Assembly (NCBI GenBank): GCA_964368815.1
Contig: CAYJDA010000034.1
Coordinates: 1-24,544, forward strand
Direction: 5' to 3'
Length of the DNA: 24,544 bases
Source: CAYJBH01 sp964368815
Lineage (GTDB): Bacteria > Bacillota > Clostridia > Oscillospirales > Ruminococcaceae
This document shows positions 1 through 7,006 of this stretch, one piece after another (position 1 is the stretch's first letter; every line of letters starts with the position of its first letter). Position numbers and translations under genes: made by a program. The notes under the pieces were generated by a model that was given only the letters and a program-made list of their open reading frames with translations, searched no databases and was not told the origin of the DNA.

Positions 1-364
1 GGTAATCAAGATTAATCTGTTCGTCGTTGACAATAATATTCATTTCGATGGGATAGCAGCTTTGTAACTCAACCAAATTATCAACCCAGCCAACTAAAAA
101 CTCACTAACTGTCTCTCTGTTTAACAAAACTTTGTCGCTTAGTAATCTAAAACTATAGTTGTCTAATTTTGTTAGCAAAGGGTATAAGACTGTATTTACT
201 AAATCTTGCTTGTTTTTAAAGTATTTATAAACATTTCCGACCGGAGTTTCGGCCTTTTTTGCAATCTCTCTCATAGACGAGCCTGCAATACCATTTTTTA
301 AAAATTCATCTTTGGCAGAAACTAATATCTTTATTCTTAATTCATCCTTTAAAACTTGAGCCAT
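1..364 (-). CDS. TetR/AcrR-family transcriptional regulator, 5' part only
   Basis: Reading leftward from an ATG at 364, 121 codons stay open to the window edge, so the C-terminal ligand-binding part is missing. The N-terminus starts MAQVLKDELR. At residues 10-55 it has the TetR DNA-binding fold: a helix, then GIAGSSMREIAKKA, a turn, and VGNVYKYFKNKQDL, the family's signature recognition helix and following tyrosine/phenylalanine stretch. TetR proteins are dimeric repressors released by small ligands. The ligand cannot be told from this half. A GGTGG-like ribosome-binding site lies just upstream. A sigma-A promoter and a near-palindrome between promoter and start codon suggest that it represses itself. 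It is transcribed in the same direction as the sugar operon to its right, but a terminator at 569-598 separates them, so it is probably unrelated to it. Confidence 0.85.
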   Translation of the reverse strand, partial: MAQVLKDELRIKILVSAKDEFLKNGIAGSSMREIAKKAETPVGNVYKYFKNKQDLVNTVLYPLLTKLDNYSFRLLSDKVLLNRETVSEFLVGWVDNLVELQSCYPIEMNIIVNDEQINLDY

Positions 365-384
365 ATTACCACCTACTAAACCAC

Positions 385-440
385 TTAATAAAGAACGCTT
401 GTTCTCTATTAAGAATACACTATCAATAAACATCTGTCAA
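385..440 (-). promoter_or_regulatory. TetR-gene promoter with overlapping palindromic operator
   Basis: On the minus strand a -35 box TTGACA (plus 435-440) and a -10 box TATTCT (plus 412-417) are exactly 17 bp apart. Right after the -10 box, at 385-412, lies an imperfect 28-bp palindrome with arms TTAATAAAGAAC and GTTCTCTATTAA (one mismatch) around GCTT. An operator at the start point of a TetR gene is the usual arrangement for autorepression. Promoter and palindrome are seen directly; the identity of the binding protein is inferred. Confidence 0.7.
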
Positions 441-568
441 GTGATATTCATATACATAGCAAATGGGATGTGTTATCTTTGAATTAGCACCACAAGATGG
501 TTTTCTTATGATACTTCGGATTTTCTATTTGTGTGTTAATTTAAAATTATTATCTATTAATTTTGAAT

Positions 569-598
569 AAAAAAACGCGATAGCACTCTGCTATCACG
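569..598 (-). terminator. Rho-independent terminator (minus strand)
   Basis: On the minus strand the stem CGTGATAGC / GCTATCGCG (9 pairs, one G-U) closes a 5-nt loop and is followed by seven Ts (plus 569-575). It lies beyond the HAD gene and the repeat at 642-704, and so ends minus-strand transcription arriving from the right, either the long sugar operon or a short transcript from the promoter at 810-838. Confidence 0.75.
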
Positions 599-641
599 AA
601 ATACTTATATGTTATATGAATTACATCTTTTTTTGCACTTT

Positions 642-704
642 CTGTGCCGTCGTGTGTTTGGGTTAGCTAATACCCTAAAATTTTTAGTCTCTATATCTAT
701 GCGG
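642..704 (-). repeat. 63-bp dispersed repeat, copy A (3'-UTR-like element)
   Basis: This stretch matches 13293-13354 over its whole length. The first 15 bases, CTGTGCCGTCGTGTG, are identical. The core TTAGCTAAT and the end TATGCGG are also shared; overall roughly two thirds of positions agree. Both copies have the same orientation, and both lie between the last gene and the terminator of a minus-strand transcription unit. The minus-strand reading TTAGCTAA...CACACGAC faintly resembles the D-arm/anticodon region of a tRNA, but no T-arm or acceptor pairing was found. It could be a processing element, a tRNA relic or a small mobile remnant. Confidence 0.5.
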
Positions 705-753
705 TTTTGCGGGATTTTTCTTCGGAAATTTACTTTGCTCTTAGGGCTGGTTT

Positions 754-788
754 GCCGATGGCGCGCTACCAACTGCGCTAATACCCCA
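754..788 (-). other. Truncated tRNA-like 5' half (possible tRNA relic or att remnant)
   Basis: The minus strand reads TGGGGTATTAGCGCAGTTGG and then TAGCGCG. This fits a tRNA 5' acceptor strand (TGGGGTA), linker TT, D-stem AGCGC, loop AGTTGGTA and closing GCGC. Beyond it the sequence does not form an anticodon arm, and I found neither a T-arm motif (GGTTCRA) nor the matching TACCCCA. It therefore looks like half a tRNA gene. A promoter lies at the right distance upstream. A second GGGTATTAGC start occurs about 111 bp further on at 661-676. tRNA genes cut in this way often mark old integration or deletion events; that is inference. Confidence 0.3.
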
Positions 789-809
789 TGTAGATTTACT
801 ACGAACTAC

Positions 810-838
810 GTTGTACCACAAAAAACTTCTTTTTTCAA
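810..838 (-). promoter_or_regulatory. Candidate sigma-A promoter before the tRNA-like sequence
   Basis: On the minus strand TTGAAA (plus 833-838) and TACAAC (plus 810-815) are separated by 17 bp. The predicted start is about 15 nt ahead of the tRNA-like 5' end at 788, the usual distance for a tRNA promoter. The AT-rich surroundings make chance matches possible. Confidence 0.45.
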
Positions 839-1130
839 GACCTATAATAAAAATTTACACGAATAAAACTAATTTTGTACATCTGTCAGTTATAATGCAG
901 CCATTCTTCTGCATTCCTTTAAAATAGAACCTCTAACTCGATAAATTATTACCAAATCATAAATGTTTTAAAACAATCTCGCCAGCATCTTCTCTGCTCT
1001 ATCCAGATATAATCAACACCTGCCTTTACTTGCTTTTTGCAAGATTCTGGGTGAAAATATGCGCTTGTTTGTAAGATGCCAGATAATAAAATATTCATTA
1101 TTGTAAGCTATTTTACCGAGATGAGTTGTG
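839..1130. other. Non-coding stretch with weak signals only
   Basis: No convincing gene. There is an inverted repeat AATGCAG-N8-CTGCATT at 894-915 without a T-run. A 49-codon minus-strand ORF (949-1098, starting MNILLSGILQTSAYF) has no ribosome-binding site and no family I recognise; it may be a decayed gene end. This is probably the 3' untranslated region of the HAD-gene operon. Confidence 0.4.
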
Positions 1131-1805
1131 CTAATCAGTAGCTTTATCTAAAGAATGCTCAACATCGAAAAATTCAATAGCTAAAAGCAAATTGTTTAAT
1201 ACTGTGCAAGCTTTTTTCAAAGTTTCCTCAGTTGGCTTCTCCATGTCCGGCACCATTATAACTTTGCAGTTCGCAGCAAATGCTGCGTGCACCCCATTAT
1301 TTGAATCTTCAAATACAACACAGTTTGCAGGATCCTCTCCCAAACATTTTGCTGCCTGTAAAAATATATCAGGGGCCGGTTTAGAGTTTTTCACCATATC
1401 ACCATATATCATTACGTCAAAATAGCCGTAAAGTCCGGTTCCGGTTAACAGCTTTATGGCAATGTCTTTGTATGTTGAAGTTGCAAGGCCAATCTTATAG
1501 TTTTTTTCTTTTAAATAATCCAGCAACTCTAGCGCACCGGGTTTTATTTTCAATTTGTTATTTTCCACATTTTTGAATACATGGCTGTAGCAATAGTCCA
1601 TAGCAATATCAAAGTCAAAATCTTCGCCCAGAATTTCTTTTGACAGCTTTGCGCCGGTTATGTGATTAGTACCCCTTAGCTTATTTAAAAATGCAACGTC
1701 AATGGGGTACCCTTTTTGCTCACCATATTTAAGCCATAAACTATCATAGCATGCTTCAGTGTCCAGCAATAGTCCATCCATGTCAAAAATAACTGTATTT
1801 ACCAT
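1131..1805 (-). CDS. HAD-superfamily hydrolase, beta-phosphoglucomutase-like subfamily
   Basis: A 224-residue cytoplasmic protein with all four HAD motifs: DMDG with nucleophile Asp8 and acid/base Asp10, Ser110 in LATST (motif II), Lys142 in NSKPAPD (motif III) and Glu166-Asp167 in VFEDSNNG (motif IV). Residues about 15-85 form the helical cap of the beta-phosphoglucomutase/phosphatase group. These enzymes either isomerise beta-hexose 1-phosphate or dephosphorylate small sugar phosphates; sequence alone does not separate the two. It is the last gene of the eight-gene sugar operon, 65 bp after the GH4 gene, so a role in processing a sugar phosphate made by that operon is likely. A GGGAG site precedes the ATG by four bases. 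Confidence 0.85.
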   Translation of the reverse strand: MVNTVIFDMDGLLLDTEACYDSLWLKYGEQKGYPIDVAFLNKLRGTNHITGAKLSKEILGEDFDFDIAMDYCYSHVFKNVENNKLKIKPGALELLDYLKEKNYKIGLATSTYKDIAIKLLTGTGLYGYFDVMIYGDMVKNSKPAPDIFLQAAKCLGEDPANCVVFEDSNNGVHAAFAANCKVIMVPDMEKPTEETLKKACTVLNNLLLAIEFFDVEHSLDKATD

Positions 1806-1870
1806 ATGTCTCCCTTACATAACATAATATTGACTCACTTAAGCGAAATTACAAATCGGTGAATATGTTA

Positions 1871-3181
1871 CTATGTAAACCATTTATCAGAAATAACACC
1901 TTTGTATTCTAACAATAACTCATCCAGCAGAGCTTCAGGATAGTAGCAGTTGGCAACTATTGGGTCAAGCATCATTGCTTGCAATGCAAGATTTTTGTCG
2001 CATGTCAATGCCGCTTCTACAAGCAACTGATATTCTCTACCAAGACTTTCACATTTTGCAGCTATGCCTGCCGGCAGCTTACCAACATTTTCAGGATGAA
2101 GACCAAATTGGTCGATATGTACCGGAACCTCTACAACAATACCGTCTGAAACATTCTCAATATGGCCTTTGTTGATTACGTTTGCCATTTCTCTTGCGTG
2201 GCCATCACCAGCAAGAGCTTTAATAAAGTGTGTTGCGGTTTCTCCTGAAGTTCCATATTCCTTATAAGTAATATCACCCTTAGACAGTTTTTCGAACTTA
2301 TTTTGGCCATGATTGCGCCATTCTTCTACGCGAACAAAATCGTTATTTTTCCATGTATAATTTTTTTCATTAAGAACCTTATCCTTTAAATAATAAGGGA
2401 AAAATTCTGATACATGCCTATCTCCCGGTGCAGGATATAATCCAAATCTTTCGAAAAGCTCAAAGGATATCGGCTCTTCTTTGTTAAATCCTGCTTTTAT
2501 CATGTCGCTTTTTAATGTAGGATAAAGATCTTTGCCGTTATGAATCAATTCTGTTATCCAGGTAATGTGGTTTATTCCGGCCGCCCTATATGAAAGGCTT
2601 CCTTTATCTAATCCATAAACATTTTGCGCTATCTGATTTACCGTGTCAGGTGTTCCATGGCATAAACCAAACGAACGAATTTTTGTGTACTGCTGCAATG
2701 CAAGACACATAGCACCCTCGGGATTGGTGTAATTAATTGCCCAAGCATTAGGACAGACCTGTTCCATTTCTTTTGCTATTTCATACACAATAGGAACATT
2801 CCTAATTGCACGTATTATACCTCCTGGCCCAATGGTATCACCTACCGATTGTAACACCCCATGTTTTGTAGATATTTCTATATCTCTTTTCCAGGATTCA
2901 TATCTCCCTGTAACAAATGTGAAGATAATAAAATCTAAATCTTGTAGGCATGTTCTGTAATCGGTATGCTTACTAACCTTAAAATCTTTTTGAGCGTCGG
3001 CAACCATAACATTAACTGCCAAATAAGCCAAGTTTAAATCCGGTTCGTAAAGGTCAACCAATCGGAGTTCACCACCTTCAATATAGTTTTCGGATAAAAT
3101 ATCACCCACTAAAGACGATGTGAAGGAGCAACTTCCTGCACCAATAAATGCGATATTAAATTTATTTTTTCCGTAGAACAC
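1871..3181 (-). CDS. Glycoside hydrolase family 4, CHG-type (alpha-glucuronidase-like subgroup)
   Basis: A 436-residue NAD+- and Mn2+-dependent GH4 enzyme. The Rossmann loop is FIGAGSCSF (residues 12-20). YTNP is at 151-154, the metal-binding Cys174-His175-Gly176 lies in GLCHG, and Asn204-His205 in AGINH. GH4 enzymes cleave by oxidation at C3, elimination and re-addition. Within the family the residues after Cys track specificity: CHSV for alpha-galactosidases, CHEV for alpha-glucosidases, CHGx for alpha-glucuronidases, CN/CD-x-P for phospho-glycosidases. This places the protein nearest the alpha-glucuronidase group, though that rule rests on few characterised members. The start is GTG, five bases after GGGAGG. 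No signal peptide, so it acts in the cytoplasm on imported sugar. It sits 28 bp after the SIS gene in the same operon, which already has a CHSV-type GH4. Confidence 0.88.
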   Translation of the reverse strand: MFYGKNKFNIAFIGAGSCSFTSSLVGDILSENYIEGGELRLVDLYEPDLNLAYLAVNVMVADAQKDFKVSKHTDYRTCLQDLDFIIFTFVTGRYESWKRDIEISTKHGVLQSVGDTIGPGGIIRAIRNVPIVYEIAKEMEQVCPNAWAINYTNPEGAMCLALQQYTKIRSFGLCHGTPDTVNQIAQNVYGLDKGSLSYRAAGINHITWITELIHNGKDLYPTLKSDMIKAGFNKEEPISFELFERFGLYPAPGDRHVSEFFPYYLKDKVLNEKNYTWKNNDFVRVEEWRNHGQNKFEKLSKGDITYKEYGTSGETATHFIKALAGDGHAREMANVINKGHIENVSDGIVVEVPVHIDQFGLHPENVGKLPAGIAAKCESLGREYQLLVEAALTCDKNLALQAMMLDPIVANCYYPEALLDELLLEYKGVISDKWFT

Positions 3182-3209
3182 TATACCCTCCCTCTAAAAT
3201 AAGCTTGCT

Positions 3210-4247
3210 TTACAACAATATATACGGATCTAGCCCCTCAGGACTATCGGGGTTAACCCCTGTTTGCTTTGCCTTTGCAAATGATATCATCTGCGGAATA
3301 TATATGCAAGGTATGCCCCATGCAGCATATTCTTCAATCGAACTATCAACAGTAACACTGTAGTCAGCCTGTGGCACTTTTTCCTCTTTCGAAATTGCCA
3401 AAACCGTAGCGCCTCTACCTTTCATGTCAGCAATAAAGTCATATTGCATTTCAATTTTATTGTCCCTAAGAACAATAATCATTAGCGTTTGATCGTCAAT
3501 CAACACGGCCGGACCATGTCTGAAATCCAGAATGTTAAAATGAATGGCGGGCGTAATGCATATCTCATTGAAAGCAAGTGCACCTTCGGAAAGTAGACCG
3601 CTTAGTTCTCCATCCCCCAAAACAACAACCTTGTTCCAATCTTTTTCTACAACGCTTTCCAGCATAGGTCGGTATTTATTCTTAAACTCTTCGTTATTAT
3701 TAATTGCAGATTCAATACTTTTTTCAAGCGATAAATCTTTACTGTATACAGCTAAAAGATAGGCTAATATGGTGTAGAAATTTGTTATAGTTCTTGTTTG
3801 ACAAACTGCGTTATCGAACGCCCAATCAACACCAATTTCAAAATTGGATTTTTGCGGTATAACAGTATTGCTTTGGGCATGAATACATAAAGTGTAAGCG
3901 CCAGATATACTGGTTATTGCATCTATTGCATAATCAATCTCGCTGGTTTTTCCCGATCTGGTAATCAAAACAACCAAAGAGTCTTTTAATAAGCCTGCGT
4001 ATTCTTGCGGGCTAATCAGGAAGTCTCCGCCTGCAACTGCATATGTTTTTATATCGGTTTTTAATGAAAACATTGCAGCGCCTGCTTGGGCAAGCATGAA
4101 GCTTGAACCACAACCCATAAACAGTATTTGTTTAAAATTATTATCTTCAAACATTTTACTTATGTCTGTTTTTTTCCCGTTTAAGTATTCAAAGGTTTTT
4201 TTTAGCGAAATATGCTGTTGCATTATTTCATTTTCTATAATGTACAT
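3210..4247 (-). CDS. Double-SIS-domain sugar-phosphate isomerase/deaminase (GlmS C-terminal-like, AgaS/FrlB type)
   Basis: 345 residues with two SIS domains and no glutaminase domain. The first SIS domain (about 35-165) carries MGCGSS (44-49) and TRSGKTSE (96-103), the phosphosugar-binding loops. The second (about 200-340) has ALAFNEI and the HGP motif (244-246) seen in GlmS-type isomerase domains. Stand-alone proteins of this type act as amino-sugar-phosphate deaminase/isomerases or as deglycases of glycated amino acids. The ATG directly follows the stop codon of the kinase gene, and its ribosome-binding site AAGGAG lies inside the kinase's last codons, so the two are translationally coupled. 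This suggests that the kinase's product is the substrate. No NagA-type deacetylase is present nearby. Substrate unknown. Confidence 0.85.
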   Translation of the reverse strand: MYIIENEIMQQHISLKKTFEYLNGKKTDISKMFEDNNFKQILFMGCGSSFMLAQAGAAMFSLKTDIKTYAVAGGDFLISPQEYAGLLKDSLVVLITRSGKTSEIDYAIDAITSISGAYTLCIHAQSNTVIPQKSNFEIGVDWAFDNAVCQTRTITNFYTILAYLLAVYSKDLSLEKSIESAINNNEEFKNKYRPMLESVVEKDWNKVVVLGDGELSGLLSEGALAFNEICITPAIHFNILDFRHGPAVLIDDQTLMIIVLRDNKIEMQYDFIADMKGRGATVLAISKEEKVPQADYSVTVDSSIEEYAAWGIPCIYIPQMISFAKAKQTGVNPDSPEGLDPYILL

Positions 4248-5171
4248 TTAAATGTTCTCCTTAAGTTTATCTTTTATTTTATTTAGTCCCCCTTGAGTTG
4301 GTGTTAACTTGGGGGCAATTACATTAAATTTCCCACTTTTTTCACATAGCTCACAGAAATGTTTATTTACAAATTCATTTTTCTCAATAATTCCACCTGA
4401 ATATGATAATAAAACTTGCTTGGGTTCTCCTAACCTTTTATATAGGCTTTCAGCCATTTCGTAAAGTTCCAAAGCCGCTAACTCGAAAATTTTTACCGCC
4501 TGTTCAGAACCTTGCTCTGCTGCACAATAAAGAACCTTTTGAACGTCTGCAATTGCGCTTCTGGTTGCACCATCCTGAAACATTGTAATAATGTCGAAAT
4601 CATTATCAATGTTCATCATCTGCTTTGCTATTTCATAAAAACAATCCTTCTCGGCTCTCTCGTCTGATTGTTTTGAAAACAGCTGTATCGCTTTATTTCC
4701 TATCCAGTAACCGGAGCCTTCGTCAGAAAACTGTGAACTCCAACCGCCGCAACGTAAATATTCACCTACTTGAGATATACACACCGCCATTGAACCGGTG
4801 CCACAAACAACATGTATACCTTTTTCACAGCCAAGTGATCCAAACATTCCCATAACAACATCGTTTACAGCTATTATTGCAGAAGTGTTTTTGAAAACTT
4901 TTTTCACTATGTCTATTTGCAGAATATCATTTTTTTCTATTTCGCCAAGGCAAGGAATACCGATGCAAACACCACTAATATTTTTTTCATCGATATCCGC
5001 TATGTCACAAAGTTGTTGCATGCCGTCCCTTAATGTTGATTCAAATCCAACGGCTCCAATTTCGGTGAAATCAAGTCCGGAACGTACTGTTTCATGTAAA
5101 ATCTTGGCGTCAGCGTCGCCTAAAGCAAACTTAGTCTTAGTTCCGCCGCCGTCAATTGCAAGTAGATACAT
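4248..5171 (-). CDS. BadF/BadG/BcrA-type sugar kinase, N-acetylglucosamine-kinase-like
   Basis: A 307-residue ASKHA-fold kinase. Visible motifs are the phosphate-1 loop DGGGTKT (7-13), Asn103-Asp104 in AVNDVV (Asp104 as likely catalytic base), the phosphate-2 loop GTGS (125-128) and the N-acetylglucosamine-kinase-like stretch GGW...SDEGSGYWIG (142-158). Family members phosphorylate GlcNAc, MurNAc, glucosamine or related sugars with ATP. The length fits. It lies 27 bp after the permease gene and its stop touches the start of the SIS gene. It probably phosphorylates the sugar released by the operon's GH4 enzymes. An amino sugar is the best guess from the family and the SIS partner; the substrate is not proven by sequence. 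Confidence 0.88.
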   Translation of the reverse strand: MYLLAIDGGGTKTKFALGDADAKILHETVRSGLDFTEIGAVGFESTLRDGMQQLCDIADIDEKNISGVCIGIPCLGEIEKNDILQIDIVKKVFKNTSAIIAVNDVVMGMFGSLGCEKGIHVVCGTGSMAVCISQVGEYLRCGGWSSQFSDEGSGYWIGNKAIQLFSKQSDERAEKDCFYEIAKQMMNIDNDFDIITMFQDGATRSAIADVQKVLYCAAEQGSEQAVKIFELAALELYEMAESLYKRLGEPKQVLLSYSGGIIEKNEFVNKHFCELCEKSGKFNVIAPKLTPTQGGLNKIKDKLKENI

Positions 5172-5198
5172 TTAATTCTCCATAACATGTGATATTTA

Positions 5199-6029
5199 TT
5201 ATTTAATTCCACTGAGAGAAAGCCCCTTTATGAAATCTTTTTGGAAAATAATAAAGACGACAATAACCGGCATCATAATTAATGAAGCAACAGCCATGGT
5301 TGCTGCTAAATTGGTGCCATTTTTGCTTGCGAAAAATGTTAAAGCTAGCGGCAAGGTCATCTTGTCTTCGTCGTTTAACATGATGAGGGGACCCATATAG
5401 TTATTCCATGTTGCAAGAAAGGTGAATATTGTGAGTGAGCCTATCGCAGGTTTAATGTTAGGTAAAATAATATTTCGATAAATACCAAAATCACTGGCAC
5501 CATCTATTCTTGCAGCTTCACATAGAGCATTAGGCGTATCTTCAATAAACTGTCTTGTTAAAAAGATGCCAAAAGCGCTAATCATCGATGGAATAATTAA
5601 TGCTAAAATACTGTTGTATAAATTTAAAGCATTTACTATTAAAAATGACGGTATCATAGTAACCTGGGATGGAATCATCATTGTTGCAAGAAATACTAAA
5701 AAAATTGCTTCCTTAAATTTAAAGCTATATTTAGCAAAAACAAAGCCGGCTAACGTACTGGTAAAAACAACAATGGTGGTTACCGATATTGAAACTATTA
5801 AGCTGTTAATTAACCATTGAAACATAGGGGCTTCTGTAATGGCTGTTATATATCCATCTAAAGACCATGGATCAGGCCAAAAAGTGCCAAAGTCAGTTCG
5901 AATTTGCACATTCGTTTTAAATGAGGTGATAAGCATCCATACAAATGGATACACAAAAGCTAAGGCAATGGCAATAAGTAAAAAAGTAATTATTATCTGA
6001 GCGCCAATGTTAGATTTACTGTTTTTCAA
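5199..6029 (-). CDS. ABC sugar transporter permease, MalG-like (CUT1)
   Basis: An integral membrane subunit of about 276 residues with six predicted helices (for example near 12-34, 72-98, 107-130, 138-158 and 240-262). The cytoplasmic EAA loop at 171-192 (EAARIDGASDFGIYRNIILP) docks the ATPase. There is no ATG near the N-terminus. A TTG at 6029 lies seven bases after GGGGG and one base after the upstream stop codon; a TTG at 6047 in the same frame would overlap the previous gene and has no ribosome-binding site. I prefer 6029. It pairs with the MalF-like permease and the lipoprotein binding protein. No ATPase gene is in the operon; Firmicute CUT1 systems commonly share an MsmX/UgpC-type ATPase encoded elsewhere. 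Confidence 0.9.
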   Translation of the reverse strand: MKNSKSNIGAQIIITFLLIAIALAFVYPFVWMLITSFKTNVQIRTDFGTFWPDPWSLDGYITAITEAPMFQWLINSLIVSISVTTIVVFTSTLAGFVFAKYSFKFKEAIFLVFLATMMIPSQVTMIPSFLIVNALNLYNSILALIIPSMISAFGIFLTRQFIEDTPNALCEAARIDGASDFGIYRNIILPNIKPAIGSLTIFTFLATWNNYMGPLIMLNDEDKMTLPLALTFFASKNGTNLAATMAVASLIMMPVIVVFIIFQKDFIKGLSLSGIK

Positions 6030-6030
6030 A

Positions 6031-6906
6031 TCAATACCCCCAGTCAACTTTGTTGATACGTTTTTGAACTATAGTAACGACTAATATTATTACAAAGAAA
6101 ACCATGGATATCGCCGCAGCATAACCCATCCTGTTATTAACAAAAGCCTGCCTATAAATATATGTACTAAGAACCATTCCTGCATTGTTAGGTCCGCCTG
6201 TAGGCGCCATAATCATAAATTGAACTGTCATCTGAAAATGAGAAATTATGGTCATAGTAATAATAAAAACTGTTGTTCGCGATAAGAGAGGAACTGTTAT
6301 TTTAAAGAACTTTACAATTGGATTGGCGCCATCAATATCAGCTGCTTCGTAAAAATCTGTTGGAATACCATCTAAACCTGCGGTAAATATAATAGTATTA
6401 TATCCTACATCTGCCCAGAGTGTAAATAAAATTAGCGAAAATAAAATTACACCACCACTGCCCATCCAGTTTACTGCCGGAATATTAAAAATTTCTAGTA
6501 TTTGATTAAGAACACCATCTTTAACAGCAAAAATCCCCTGTGTCCATACTATTGCCGTTCCTGCAAGCGGTGCAATACAGGGAAGGAAAATCATCGCTCT
6601 GAATACACCTTTTGAAATTTTTGATTTTATTGTACATATTCCTAGCGCAATAGTTATCGATAAAGCAATGTTAAGTGGTACGGTTAATGCCACAAATATA
6701 AGCGTATTAATAAGTGCTTTTGTAAAAGTATCATCTTCCAGAAGCCTTTTATAATTATCAAAACCTAAAAACAGATTTTCACTGCTCAAAGGATTATAAT
6801 CGAAAAACGATATTCCAAATCCAAAGAAAATTGGAAAAACCATAAAGGTAAGCATCAATAGTAGCATTGGTATCAATACTATTGCCACGAAGCGATTATT
6901 TTTCAT
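6031..6906 (-). CDS. ABC sugar transporter permease, MalF/UgpA-like (CUT1)
   Basis: 291 residues, with an N-terminal helix at about 7-33 followed by five more membrane segments. The EAA loop at 187-208 (YEAADIDGANPIVKFFKITV region) is canonical. The extended MalF P2 loop is absent, as is usual in Gram-positive versions. The ATG follows AGGAG by seven bases. The gene stands between the binding-protein gene, from which it is separated by a strong hairpin at 6924-6954, and the MalG-like permease one base further on. With those two it forms an oligosaccharide importer in the cytoplasmic membrane. Confidence 0.92.
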   Translation of the reverse strand: MKNNRFVAIVLIPMLLLMLTFMVFPIFFGFGISFFDYNPLSSENLFLGFDNYKRLLEDDTFTKALINTLIFVALTVPLNIALSITIALGICTIKSKISKGVFRAMIFLPCIAPLAGTAIVWTQGIFAVKDGVLNQILEIFNIPAVNWMGSGGVILFSLILFTLWADVGYNTIIFTAGLDGIPTDFYEAADIDGANPIVKFFKITVPLLSRTTVFIITMTIISHFQMTVQFMIMAPTGGPNNAGMVLSTYIYRQAFVNNRMGYAAAISMVFFVIILVVTIVQKRINKVDWGY

Positions 6907-6923
6907 GACTTTTCTCCTAACTC

Positions 6924-6954
6924 ATATGGGCAACAATATAATTGCTGCCCATAT
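6924..6954 (-). promoter_or_regulatory. Intercistronic hairpin between binding protein and permease genes
   Basis: On the minus strand ATATGGGCAGCAAT pairs with ATTGTTGCCCATAT, giving 14 pairs with one G-U and a 3-nt loop. No T-run follows; the permease ribosome-binding site comes within 20 nt. Hairpins here are known in other binding-protein transport operons (malE-malF type), where they stabilise the upstream message or let only part of the transcription through, giving more binding protein than permease. Confidence 0.65.
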
Positions 6955-7006
6955 TCTTATTTATGGATAATCTCGTCCATAGCAAATATATATTATTACG
7001 TTGTGA

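Noticed and set aside
609..866. 85-codon plus-strand ORF
   Set aside because: No ribosome-binding site; it runs antisense through the repeat, the tRNA-like sequence and its promoter, and its product resembles no protein family.
5199..6906. Missing ATPase as sign of a broken ABC importer
   Set aside because: Firmicute CUT1 importers usually share a distant MsmX/UgpC-type ATPase, so the absence is normal.
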